Shown here in pieces: positions 40,531-48,262 of a stretch of DNA of 49,031 nt. Made by a program: the position numbers and the translations under genes. Under the pieces are notes generated by a model, which was not told where the DNA came from, did not search any database, and saw nothing but the letters and a program-made list of their open reading frames with translations. Numbering within the stretch: position 1 is the stretch's first letter; the number at the start of each line of letters is the position of its first letter. The DNA is taken from contig JAJDDI010000034.1 of the NCBI GenBank assembly GCA_029260375.1, positions 1-49,031 of the forward strand. The letters run 5' to 3'. Source of the stretch: Phycisphaerales bacterium. Its GTDB lineage: Bacteria; Planctomycetota; Phycisphaerae; Phycisphaerales; UBA1924.

Positions 40531-42509
40531 GCGACGCCCATCGCCAGCAGCGTCTGGCGGACGATCAGGGCGAGGATGTAGGCCAGGCCGCACATCCAGG
40601 CGAGCTGGAGAAAGGCCCACCTGGCGCCGCCCGCTTCGCGCGCGGTGACGACGAGGGTGGGCAGGCACTGCATCGCCAGGACGTAGTAGACGAGCAGGGA
40701 CCAGCTGGTGGAGGCGGTGAAGACGGGCGAGCCGTCGTCGCGCCGGGCGCCCTTGAGCGCGTCGAAGACGCCCTCGCCGTCGTCGTCTGTGCCGACGACC
40801 TGCACGGCCATGGTCGTGACGAAGACCTCGCGGGCGGCGAAGCTGGCGAGGACGCCGATGGTGAGCTGGCGGTCGTAGCCGAGGGGAGCGAATACGGGCG
40901 ACAGGCCCTCGCCCAGACGCCCGAGGAAGCTATAGCGGGCGCTGTGGCGGGCTTCGAGGCGGTCGGCCTCGTCGGTCAGCTCGAGCGCGGCGCCGGCTTC
41001 GGCGGGATCGATCGCGCTGGCCTGCTCGCGCAGCTCGATGGACTGCTGCGGCGGTTCGGTGTGCGGGTACTCGCCCATCCACCAGAGGACGATGGAGATC
41101 GCCAGGATCATGGTGCCCGCCTTGCGGACGAAGACCTTGGCGCGGTCGTAGGTGGTGAGCAGGGCCGTGCGGAGGCTTGGGGCGCGGTAGGTGGGCAGCT
41201 CCAGGGCCATGGGTCGGGAGGCGCCGCGGAGGATCGTGCGGCGCGCCACCAGCGAGCTGATGAGCCCGGCGAGGATGCCCAGGGCGTAGCACCCGGTGAA
41301 GGCGACCGCTTGCATCGCGGGTCGCTCGGGGAAGAGGAGCGTGGTGAGCAGGACGTACACGGGGATGCGGGCGGTGCAGCTCATGAACGGGGCGACGAGG
41401 ATGGTCGCGAGGCGGTCGCGCCGGTCGGGCACGGCTCGGGCGGCCATGATCCCGGGCAGGGCGCAGGCGTGCGAGCTGAGCAGGGGGACGAACGCGTGCC
41501 CGGAGAGCCCGAAGGGGCGGAGCAGGCGGTCGATGACGAACGCGGCGCGGGCGAGGTAGCCCGTGTCCTCGAGCAGCGAGATCAGGAAGAAGAGCAGGCA
41601 GATCTGGGGGAGAAAGATGAGCGTGGCGCCCACGCCCGCGATGACGCCGTCGACGAGCAGGTCGCGGAGGATGCCCGCGGGCAGGAGGGATTCCGCGGCG
41701 CCGCCGAGCGTCGCGAAGATCATGTCGATCCAGTCCATGGGGTAGGCCGCGAGTCGGAAGATGACCCAGAACAGGCCCGTCATGATGAGCGCGAAGAGCC
41801 CGACGCCCAGGACGGGGTGGGTGAAGGCGCGGTCGAGGCGGTCGGTCAGGCGGTCGCGGCGTGAGGACTCGGGGGCGCTGCCCACGAGCGCGTAAACCTC
41901 GTCGGCCCAGCGCTCGAGCTCGTCGAGCGATTCGGGGGGCGTGCGCGAGGGGATCTCGGGTCGGAGCATCGCGGCGCGTAGGGCGTTGAAGCCCTCGCCC
42001 GAGCGGGCGCTGACGAGCACGACGGGCACGCCGAGGCACTCGCTGAGCGCCGGCGCATCAACGTGGACGCCGCGCCGGCGGGCGCTGTCGATCATGTTGA
42101 CGACGACGAGGCTGGGCATGCGGCGGCGCAGGGCCTGGCCCGCGATGACGAGGTTGCGGATCAGGTTGGCTGCGTCCACGACGATGACCTGCGCGTCGGG
42201 CGGCGCGGCGCCCGGGGGGATCGTCGTCCCGTCGAGCACGCGCCGGCACAGCTTCGACTCGCTCAGGTCCAGCTCGAGCGAGTACACGCCCGGCAGGTCG
42301 ATTAGGCAGGTCTCGGTGTCGCCCGCGAGGGCGACCCAGCCCAGGCGCGCCTCCTGCGTGGTGCCCGGGAAGTTGGAGGTCTTCTGTCGCAGCGCGCACA
42401 GGCGGTTGAAGAGCGTGGTCTTGCCGACGTTGGGGTTGCCCAGCAGGGCGATCGAGCTTGGCGGCGCGAGCGTGTCGGGGTCGGCGGGCTGGGTCACGGG
42501 CGCGTCCAT
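40527..42509 (-). CDS. feoB: Ferrous iron transporter FeoB
   Basis: 660 residues. The N-terminal G domain has G1 GNPNVGKTTLFN (27-38), the FPGTT G2, DLPGVYSLE (G3) and VVNMID (G4). The membrane domain contains the two Gate segments (LISLLEDTGYLARAAFVIDRLLRPFGLSGHAFVPLLSSHACALPGI and the FAAREVFVTTMAVQVVG region), with the paired Cys residues of the Fe2+ path (SCTARIPVYVLL, SHACALPGI). It moves Fe2+ into the cytosol. It is shorter than the 773-residue E. coli protein, mainly in the C-terminal part. feoA lies 10 bp upstream and a Fur-like operator precedes the operon. Confidence 0.95.
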   Translation of the reverse strand: MDAPVTQPADPDTLAPPSSIALLGNPNVGKTTLFNRLCALRQKTSNFPGTTQEARLGWVALAGDTETCLIDLPGVYSLELDLSESKLCRRVLDGTTIPPGAAPPDAQVIVVDAANLIRNLVIAGQALRRRMPSLVVVNMIDSARRRGVHVDAPALSECLGVPVVLVSARSGEGFNALRAAMLRPEIPSRTPPESLDELERWADEVYALVGSAPESSRRDRLTDRLDRAFTHPVLGVGLFALIMTGLFWVIFRLAAYPMDWIDMIFATLGGAAESLLPAGILRDLLVDGVIAGVGATLIFLPQICLLFFLISLLEDTGYLARAAFVIDRLLRPFGLSGHAFVPLLSSHACALPGIMAARAVPDRRDRLATILVAPFMSCTARIPVYVLLTTLLFPERPAMQAVAFTGCYALGILAGLISSLVARRTILRGASRPMALELPTYRAPSLRTALLTTYDRAKVFVRKAGTMILAISIVLWWMGEYPHTEPPQQSIELREQASAIDPAEAGAALELTDEADRLEARHSARYSFLGRLGEGLSPVFAPLGYDRQLTIGVLASFAAREVFVTTMAVQVVGTDDDGEGVFDALKGARRDDGSPVFTASTSWSLLVYYVLAMQCLPTLVVTAREAGGARWAFLQLAWMCGLAYILALIVRQTLLAMGVA

Positions 42510-42519
42510 CGGTCGCAGT

Positions 42520-42783
42520 TCACCCGCTGGGCGAGACGAGCACGCGCTCGGCCAGACGGCGCGACAGTCCGATGCGACACGTCGAGCCGTTGGAGCCCTG
42601 CACGCAGACGATGCACGGCTCGCCCATGCGGCAGATCTCTAGCTGCGCATCGGGACGGATGCCCATCGCGCGGAGGATCTGGGCGTCCTTGGGATCGAGG
42701 GTGGAGCCGCTGACACGCCCACGCCCGCCCCTGGGGAGCTGGGTGAGCGAGACCCGATCGTCCGTAACGGTCTGGCTGACCAT
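42520..42783 (-). CDS. feoA: FeoA-domain iron-transport accessory protein
   Basis: 87 residues, an SH3-like FeoA domain: VSLTQLPRGGRGRVSG, ILRAMGIRPDAQLEICRMGEPCIVCVQGSNGSTCRIGLSRRLAERVLV. The AMGI.PDA..E step is diagnostic. Extra Cys residues (four in the second half) are unusual but not unknown. It is the first gene of the operon, 10 bp before feoB, behind the promoter at 42828-42856. It likely helps FeoB function. Confidence 0.9.
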   Translation of the reverse strand: MVSQTVTDDRVSLTQLPRGGRGRVSGSTLDPKDAQILRAMGIRPDAQLEICRMGEPCIVCVQGSNGSTCRIGLSRRLAERVLVSPSG

Positions 42784-42827
42784 GCGATGGAGACTCCTGG
42801 GCCCGATCCAGAGCGGAGCGGACGATC

Positions 42828-42856
42828 ATTGTATAGCAGTTGAGACTCAGTCTCAA
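42828..42856 (-). promoter_or_regulatory. feo promoter (sigma-70-like)
   Basis: On the minus strand TTGAGA (42856-42851), a 17-bp spacer, then TACAAT (42833-42828). Spacing is optimal. It lies about 45 bp upstream of feoA and is overlapped by the palindrome at 42838-42858. Confidence 0.75.
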
Positions 42857-42863
42857 CTTGAGA
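42838..42863. promoter_or_regulatory. Fur-box-like operator over the feo promoter
   Basis: A perfect palindrome with ten-base arms, AGTTGAGACT and AGTCTCAACT, around a central C (42838-42858). It contains TTGAGA...TCTCAA, matching the TGAGAAT-type core of many Fur boxes. A third hexamer, TTGAGA at 42858-42863, pairs with the second, so two dimers could overlap. It covers the -35 and spacer of the feo promoter, so binding would block transcription when iron is plentiful. The protein (Fur) is inferred. Confidence 0.75.
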
Positions 42864-42887
42864 ACGGTTCTAGAAGCCTGGGGCCAC

Positions 42888-43157
42888 TCAGACGCGTCGG
42901 CGGGCGTGACGTCGGCGGATCCGTGCCCGATGGCTGAGCACGGTCCCGAGGATGAGCGGCGGGAGGCCAAGGGCCGCGAGCCCGAGGCGGAGCAGGATGC
43001 GGCGCGAGCGGTCCTGCTCATCGACCGGCGGCGTGGCCAGGGCGTCGTCGAGGACGTGCTGGTACATCGAGCCGATCTCGCCCAGCACCAGCGCGAGCCC
43101 CACGCCGGCGATCGCGAGCCCGATGAGGATCAGCAGCCAGGCGAGCAGACGCGACAT
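42888..43157 (-). CDS. Small two-helix membrane protein
   Basis: 89 residues: helix 1 at about 3-25 (LLAWLLILIGLAIAGVGLALVLG), a polar loop with VDEQDRSRR, helix 2 at about 56-74 (LRLGLAALGLPPLILGTVL), and a basic tail (SHRARIRRRHARRRV). No family recognised. The Fur-like operator lies just beyond its 3' end, so it is not obviously part of the feo operon. Confidence 0.6.
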   Translation of the reverse strand: MSRLLAWLLILIGLAIAGVGLALVLGEIGSMYQHVLDDALATPPVDEQDRSRRILLRLGLAALGLPPLILGTVLSHRARIRRRHARRRV

Positions 43158-43238
43158 CAGTGCTCCGGTTCAATGACGTATGAGCGAGCGGCCACGCGCC
43201 GAGGGTACCGCGTTGTCCCGGGTCGTGAGCGATCCGGG

Positions 43239-44498
43239 TCAGGCGTCGCCGGCGTCGGGGACATAGTCGAGATTGAGGCAGTAGCCGGCGCGCCAGATGG
43301 GGTACTCGACCTCGCAGCGGAAGCCGACGAGTTCGTCGGCGTCCCAGCCCATGCGCTCGAAGAGGCGGGCGCTGAGCTGCGCGTGCTTGTCGTAGAAGGG
43401 CGAGTGCGCGTTGGCCAGGCCGACGCCCAGCAGCTGCAGCTTGGGCTGGGCCGGGAAGCGCGTGAGCCAGCGGTCGCCCGAGGGGCTCTCGAGGTTGGGG
43501 AACCAGAGCTGGGCGTCGATCATGGGTCGGAAGAGGCGCTCCATGTCGCGGTGGAAGTAGACGTCGAAGAGCAGACGCTGGCTGGGGCAGTTCACGAGGC
43601 TCCAGACCGAGTCGAGCGAGGGCGAGCCGTCGGGGTTGGACTTGGGATGAACGAATCGGCGGGCCGTGACGACATCGAAGCGTTGACCGGGCTCGAGTCG
43701 TTCGTGATCCACGACCTGGACGAGCTGCGAGCCGGGGCCGCGGGTGGTGACGGTGGGCAGGGGCGTTGTCGAGAACTCGCGGAGAATCGCTGAAGGGGTA
43801 TCGCCGCGGGCGGGCTGGTCGTCGAGGGAGACGGGCGCGGGCTGGGGATCGGTCTCCGGGTCGAGCGTGTCGCCGGCGAGGATGGACGCGGGCATGCCGC
43901 CGGGGGTGAGGCTGGTCTGGATGAGCCCGTTGGCGACGGCGCGCTCGATGCTGCCGGGATCGGTGGGCGAGGGTCGGTAGGCCTCAAGGCTGATGGCCAG
44001 CTCGCAGTCGCGTCCGGTGACGTTGCGGGCGGCGTGGTAGAGATCCATGCGGGCCTCGACGCCGCAGAGGCGCGCGGCGTCGTGCGCGGGCTGCTCGGCC
44101 GCGGCGATGCGGTCGGCCAGCTTGGACTGGCTCCCCCCGTTCTCCTTGATGAAGCGGTCGAAGTCGCGGACGGCGGCCCGGGCGAGCGCGACGAGGTCCT
44201 TGCTGACGCCCACGCCCTGGCAGCCCTCAAGAAACTGCTCGAGCCCGCGCACGCCGGGAAGGCGGGCGAGCGTGCCCGCGTCGGCCGCGGGCTCCTGCAG
44301 GACCGAGACGACGCGCTGGCAGGTGTTTCGGACCACCCCGATGTGGCGGGCCATGCCCGAGGCGCCGCGGGCGTGCTCGGGCAGGGCGGCGACGATCGGG
44401 CCCAGTTCTCCCCGCAGGCGGGAGGCGAGGCGCTCGGCGCGCCCCCACTGCTCTGAGGACAGCGGGTCGGCGGGTCGGGTGGCCATCGTCACGGGCAT
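43239..44498 (-). CDS. Hypothetical cytosolic protein
   Basis: 419 residues from the ATG at 44498 (a Met at 44486 is possible); the longer frame is not favoured. The first 120 residues are helical (ARGASGMARHIGVVRNTCQRVVSVL; a DNA-binding-like helical region is possible). The middle is Pro/Thr-rich, and the C-terminal 150 residues (LVNCPSQRLLFDVYFHRDMERLFRPMIDAQLWFPN) look like a globular beta domain. I recognise no family; no signal peptide or membrane helix is seen. Confidence 0.7.
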   Translation of the reverse strand: MPVTMATRPADPLSSEQWGRAERLASRLRGELGPIVAALPEHARGASGMARHIGVVRNTCQRVVSVLQEPAADAGTLARLPGVRGLEQFLEGCQGVGVSKDLVALARAAVRDFDRFIKENGGSQSKLADRIAAAEQPAHDAARLCGVEARMDLYHAARNVTGRDCELAISLEAYRPSPTDPGSIERAVANGLIQTSLTPGGMPASILAGDTLDPETDPQPAPVSLDDQPARGDTPSAILREFSTTPLPTVTTRGPGSQLVQVVDHERLEPGQRFDVVTARRFVHPKSNPDGSPSLDSVWSLVNCPSQRLLFDVYFHRDMERLFRPMIDAQLWFPNLESPSGDRWLTRFPAQPKLQLLGVGLANAHSPFYDKHAQLSARLFERMGWDADELVGFRCEVEYPIWRAGYCLNLDYVPDAGDA

Positions 44499-44601
44499 GA
44501 CCCGGACGATACCGGATCCCCGACCCGCGGTGGGGAACGCGGGCGGGTTCACCGGATGGAGGAGGGGTCGTCGTTTCATGACAGAATTCACAGACAAGGC
44601 A

Positions 44602-44630
44602 TTGACATCAAATCAGTCTTCGGATTATCC
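44602..44630 (+). promoter_or_regulatory. Probable promoter of the HAF-repeat dockerin gene
   Basis: TTGACA at 44602-44607, a 17-bp spacer, then TTATCC at 44625-44630, in a locally AT-richer patch. The -35 is consensus; the -10 is weak. It lies about 125 bp before the gene start, giving a long leader. Confidence 0.45.
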
Positions 44631-44755
44631 TCAGGACAGCCTTGAAGTTCAAGCAAGAAGTCAGAAAGATCACAAACACCCGTGACCACGGGCAGATCGC
44701 GTGCGAATACCCCCCTTCGGGCCTGCGTCACCAGCCCCCAACTGGAGCCATCGGC

Positions 44756-45994
44756 ATGAAAGCGAACCTGTTTCTCGGGACAGCCCTGACACTGTCAATG
44801 CTCAGCGGGACCGCCCTGGGCGGCGGCGAGGTCTCCCTGCTGCCCTCGCTGGGCGGGACGAACTCCCGCGCCTGGGACATCAACGACAGCGGGCAGATCG
44901 TCGGCACGGCCGAACTGCCGACCGACGCCGGCTCGCACGGCGTGCTCTGGGAGGACGGCGTTGTGACGGACCTTGGTGTGTGGGGCGCCCCGACGGATTT
45001 GTCCCACGCCCAGGCGATCAACAACCAGGGGCAGATCGTGGGCTACAGCGAGATCGTCGCGACGGGCGCCCGAGAGGCGGTCCTGTGGGCCCCGGACCTG
45101 ACGATGCGCAACCTCGGGCAGGAGATGGGCGCGTTCGGGAGTTCGATCCCGTGGGACATCAACGAGCAGGGCGAGGTCTGCGGGCAGGCCGCGCTGTCGC
45201 CCGGGTTCTCCAAGGGCTTCATCTGGGACGACGCCAACGGCGGACGGACCGAGGGCACGGTGTCGATCTACATGGGCGGATCGAACAAGGGCCTGAACAA
45301 CGGCGGCGTGCTGGTCGGTCACGGGTTCTTCTTCGGTGATCCGGACATGGCAATGCTCGCATCGCCCGACGGGCGCGGCGGATGGGACGAGTTCGAGATC
45401 GGACCCCCCGGCTTTACGTTCAGCATCGCCAGCGAGATCAGCGACGCGGGCGTGGTGGTCGGGTTTACCAACGCGGACAGCCCGGGCCCCTGGAACGCGT
45501 GCATCTTCACGCAGGAGGCGCCCGGGTACGTCTCGCTGGGCACACTGCCGCAGCTCGAGAACTCGGAGGCGATCGACGTCAACGAGTCGGGCCTGATCGT
45601 GGGCCTGGCGTTCGACAATGACTTTGCGCTGCCCGACCGCGCGTGGGCCTACCTCGACGGCACGATGCACGACCTGAACGACCTGCTGTACGCGGGGAGC
45701 GAGTTCCAGGTCCTGCTGGGGGCGACGGGTGTCAACGAGCACAACGACATCGTCGGGTACGGGCTGACCAAGTCCGGGGCGCTGGCGGGGTTCCTGATCG
45801 AGGGCTTTGGCAATGAGGCGTGCGTCGCGGACCTGGCCGAGCCGTTCGGGCAGCTCGATTTCAGCGACGTGACGGCGTTCCTGACCGCGTTCGGGGCGAT
45901 GGGCGCCGAGGCGGACCTGGCGGAACCGTTCGGGCAGTTTGATTTCAGTGATGTGACCGCGTTCCTCGCGGCGTTTGGCGCCGGCTGCCCGTGA
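44756..45994 (+). CDS. Secreted HAF-repeat protein with GC-type dockerin
   Basis: 412 residues from the ATG at 44756, with GGAG 10 nt upstream. A signal peptide covers about 1-22 (LFLGTALTLSMLSGTALGGG). Repeats of about 40-50 residues follow the HAF-type pattern (AWDINDSGQIVGTAELP, AQAINNQGQIVGYSE, PWDINEQGEVCGQA, IDVNESGLIVGLAF), which fold as beta-propeller-like blades. The C-terminus is a GC-type dockerin, two ADLAEPFGQ[LF]DFSDVTAFL.AFG units between CVADL and the final GCP. Likely extracellular or surface-attached. Ligand unknown. The next gene, 47 bp on, is a PEP-CTERM-like protein. Confidence 0.87.
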   Translation: MKANLFLGTALTLSMLSGTALGGGEVSLLPSLGGTNSRAWDINDSGQIVGTAELPTDAGSHGVLWEDGVVTDLGVWGAPTDLSHAQAINNQGQIVGYSEIVATGAREAVLWAPDLTMRNLGQEMGAFGSSIPWDINEQGEVCGQAALSPGFSKGFIWDDANGGRTEGTVSIYMGGSNKGLNNGGVLVGHGFFFGDPDMAMLASPDGRGGWDEFEIGPPGFTFSIASEISDAGVVVGFTNADSPGPWNACIFTQEAPGYVSLGTLPQLENSEAIDVNESGLIVGLAFDNDFALPDRAWAYLDGTMHDLNDLLYAGSEFQVLLGATGVNEHNDIVGYGLTKSGALAGFLIEGFGNEACVADLAEPFGQLDFSDVTAFLTAFGAMGAEADLAEPFGQFDFSDVTAFLAAFGAGCP

Positions 45995-46041
45995 GCGGAG
46001 CGCGACCGATTCGTACACCATTCCGAAAGAGGAGACTCGAG

Positions 46042-46719
46042 ATGAGAGCATTGATGATGGGCCTGGCCCTGGGCGCCCTGGCGGGCGCGGCGTCGGCGGA
46101 CCTGGCCAACTTTGACAGCGACAGCGAGGGCTTCAAGGGGAGCTCGTTCACGAGCGGCGGGATCACGTTCTTCGACCTGAACACCCACTCGGGGATGAAC
46201 GTGGACGGGTCGAGCTTCGTGGCCGGCGACTACGGCACGGACCTGATCGTCGAGCGGGCGCTCACGCTGGCGGGCGACTTCCCGGGCCAGGTGAGCTCGC
46301 CCAACGTGATGGGCTGGGGCAACGCGTTCGTGCCGGGCGACAACCTGACGATCAACATATTCTCTGACGTGGCAATGACGACCGGCTCGGTCGAGAACTT
46401 TGTCAGCCTCGACATGTTCTACTACGAGAACGGCCCCTGGGGCGGCATCGAGCTGCACTTCGACGCCCTTCTGGGCGGCTCGGTCGTCGCGACCGACGGG
46501 TTCACCATCGCCAACGGCGGCGGGCGCGACAACATCACCTCCACGACGCTGTCGATCAGCGGCGTGAGCTTCGACGAGCTGCGCCTGTACGCGACGCTCA
46601 GCGACGGCACGTTCACGGCGATGACGGGCGTGATCGACAACGTTTCGATCACCCCCGCGCCGTCGGGCGCGGCGCTGCTGGGCCTGGGCGGGCTGGCGCT
46701 TGCGCGTCGCCGGCGGTAA
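46042..46719 (+). CDS. Secreted protein with PEP-CTERM-like tail
   Basis: 225 residues from the ATG at 46042 (GGAG upstream). The signal peptide is MRALMMGLALGALAGAASA. The mature part is beta-rich (FDSDSEGFKGSSFTSGGITFFDLN; IELHFDALLGGSVVATDGF; LRLYATLSDGTFTAMTGVIDNVSITP), like other extracellular matrix-type proteins. The C-terminus is PAPSGAALLGLGGLALARRRR, the same tail as in 66-644. A terminator follows at 46778-46810. Function unknown. Confidence 0.82.
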   Translation: MRALMMGLALGALAGAASADLANFDSDSEGFKGSSFTSGGITFFDLNTHSGMNVDGSSFVAGDYGTDLIVERALTLAGDFPGQVSSPNVMGWGNAFVPGDNLTINIFSDVAMTTGSVENFVSLDMFYYENGPWGGIELHFDALLGGSVVATDGFTIANGGGRDNITSTTLSISGVSFDELRLYATLSDGTFTAMTGVIDNVSITPAPSGAALLGLGGLALARRRR

Positions 46720-46775
46720 CAGATCCTCTCCTACTCCCCCCCGAGCGCCAGCTTTCTCGGCGACCAACTCGGGAT

Positions 46776-46976
46776 CTACGAGCCGCCCCACAATGCCCGG
46801 GGCGGCTCGTCATTTTTGGGCTCGGCGTCGCTGGTGGTCCGCTGCTCGATGCGCTTCTCGATGACGGTCTGGACGATGTCGACTGCGGGGACGAGCATGG
46901 CCAAGGCGGTGATGACGAGCAGCCACTGTGATCGCGGTTTGAAGAGCAAACGCTCACCCCACTTGTGATGGACCAC
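46776..46976 (-). CDS. Small membrane protein containing a copy of the ScoA tail
   Basis: 66 residues from a GTG directly after the cupin stop (TGA GTG). One membrane helix is present (WLLVITALAMLVPAVDIV). The segment IVQTVIEKRIEQRT matches the C-terminal IVQTVSEKRIEQRT of CoA-transferase subunit A at 47444-48196, and the DNA is a 39-bp near-identical repeat. Its last residues (PPRALWGGS) are encoded by the hairpin of the PEP-CTERM gene terminator. It may be a fragment of a former scoA or a fusion; whether it is expressed is unclear. Confidence 0.45.
   Translation of the reverse strand: MVHHKWGERLLFKPRSQWLLVITALAMLVPAVDIVQTVIEKRIEQRTTSDAEPKNDEPPRALWGGS
46778..46817 (+). terminator. Intrinsic terminator after the PEP-CTERM-like gene
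   Basis: Perfect 12-bp stem (46778-46789 with 46799-46810), 9-nt loop, followed by CATTTTT (T-run 46813-46817). It lies inside the minus-strand small ORF at 46776-46976. Confidence 0.8.
46840..46878. repeat. 39-bp copy of the scoA 3' coding end (partner 47460-47498)
   Basis: 38 of 39 bases match 47460-47498; the single difference is at 46861. Both copies encode IVQT.EKRIEQRT in their minus-strand frames. The copies are exactly 620 bp apart and flank the cupin gene. Outside them the sequences differ. Confidence 0.85.
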
Positions 46977-47447
46977 TCAGTCGATCGGGGGCCCGACGAC
47001 CTCGATGCCGTACTCGGGAGCGAGGCGCGCGATCCGCCCGAGTTCCTCCGCAGAAACGGGGCCGGGGTGTTCATCTGGCGTCCGGGCGAACCGCCCAACC
47101 CGCGTAAACATCTCTTCCATCCCGCCCGGGGTCACGTGCAGGAGCATCTCCGCGGGCACGTCAGTGACGTTTCGAAATGCGTGCGCAGTCCCACGGGGCA
47201 CAAAGAGGCTGTCACCTGGTTCCGCGTCGATCGTTGTTTTGTCGACGCGAAACCTGACGCGTCCTCGGAGCACGTCGAATCGCTCATCTTCCCGAGAGTG
47301 AACGTGCATCGGGGGCCCACCGCCCGGTGGAATCATCGCGTGCCAGAGCGCGTAGGCGCCATCAGTGTCCTCGCTCGTCGCCAGGAATCGATAGCGATCT
47401 CCGGCCACGATCACAACCCGCTGATCCGCCAGTCTCCTCACACTCAT
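46977..47447 (-). CDS. Cupin-domain protein
   Basis: 156 residues. Cupin motif 1 is PPMHVHSREDERFDVLRGRVRF (two His and a Glu as metal ligands, about 47-62), and motif 2 is PGDSLFVPRGTAHAFRN (Pro-Gly and His). A C-terminal helical part of about 50 residues follows. Cupins bind metal and include dioxygenases, isomerases and sensors; the reaction is not clear. Its start overlaps the scoA stop by 4 bp, and it lies between the two copies of the 39-bp repeat. Confidence 0.88.
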   Translation of the reverse strand: MSVRRLADQRVVIVAGDRYRFLATSEDTDGAYALWHAMIPPGGGPPMHVHSREDERFDVLRGRVRFRVDKTTIDAEPGDSLFVPRGTAHAFRNVTDVPAEMLLHVTPGGMEEMFTRVGRFARTPDEHPGPVSAEELGRIARLAPEYGIEVVGPPID

Positions 47448-48196
47448 GATGAGACCGTGCGCTGCTCGATGCGCTTCTCGCTGACGGTCTGGACGATGCG
47501 GTCCACGAACGCGCCCGAGACGTGGACCTGGTCGGGGTCGATCGAGCCGGTGGGGACGATCTGCTCGACCTCGGCGATGGTGAACGAGGCGGCGGTGGCC
47601 ATCATCGGGTTGAAGTTGCGTGCGGTCTTTCGAAAGACGAGGTTGCCGAACTCGTCGGCCTTCCAGGCCTTGACGAGCGCCAGGTCGCCGAACAGGCCGG
47701 TCTCCATGATGTAGTCGCGCTCGCGTCGGAACTCGGCGTTGACACCCGCGCTGGACATGGGTGGGCAGAAGGCGCGGGTGTCCTTGCCCTCGGCGATCTG
47801 GGTGCCGGCGCCCGAGGCGGTGTAGAAGGCGGGGATGCCGGCGCCGCCGGCGCGGACGCGTTCGGCGAGGGTGCCCTGGGGGTTGAACTCGACCTCGAGC
47901 TCGCCGGCGAGGAACTGGCGGGCGAACTCGTCGTTCTCGCCCACATAGCTGGAGATCATCTTCTTGATCTGCTTGGTTGCGAGCAGCAGCCCCAGGCCCC
48001 AGTCGTCCACGCCGGCGTTGTTGGAGACGCAGGTGATTTGCTTTACGCCCGAGTCGCGGAGGGCGAGGATGAGCTGCTCGGGGATGCCGCAGAGCCCGAA
48101 GCCGCCGACCATGCAGGTCATGCCGTCGTGGATGACGCCCTTGCCCTGGAGGTCAGCGAGCGCGGCCCGGGCGGTGTCGCAGCGTTTGTTGATCAT
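47444..48196 (-). CDS. scoA: 3-oxoacid CoA-transferase subunit A
   Basis: 250 residues from the ATG at 48196 (a GTG two codons earlier is possible). The signature blocks are MTCMVGGFGLCGIPEQLI, ITCVSNNAGVDDWGLGLLL, KKMISSYVGEN, GELEVEFNPQGTLAERVRAGGAGIPAFYT and GDLALVKAWKADEFGNLVFRKTARNFNPMMATAA. It ends in EKRIEQRTVSS, the normal tail of the family. It forms the hetero-tetramer with subunit B (scoB, 38665-39327), although that gene lies about 8 kb away. The 3' end holds one copy of a 39-bp repeat. Confidence 0.94.
   Translation of the reverse strand: MINKRCDTARAALADLQGKGVIHDGMTCMVGGFGLCGIPEQLILALRDSGVKQITCVSNNAGVDDWGLGLLLATKQIKKMISSYVGENDEFARQFLAGELEVEFNPQGTLAERVRAGGAGIPAFYTASGAGTQIAEGKDTRAFCPPMSSAGVNAEFRRERDYIMETGLFGDLALVKAWKADEFGNLVFRKTARNFNPMMATAASFTIAEVEQIVPTGSIDPDQVHVSGAFVDRIVQTVSEKRIEQRTVSS
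47460..47498. repeat. 39-bp repeat, original copy in scoA
   Basis: Partner of 46840-46878. It lies within the coding sequence of scoA, a few codons before its stop, and is probably the source copy since EKRIEQRT is a normal ScoA tail. Confidence 0.85.
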
Positions 48197-48262
48197 GCCC
48201 ACACTCTATCAGGCGCGGGCGGGGGATCGACGGGGGCAGACTTGCGGGTCGGGTGGACAGGC

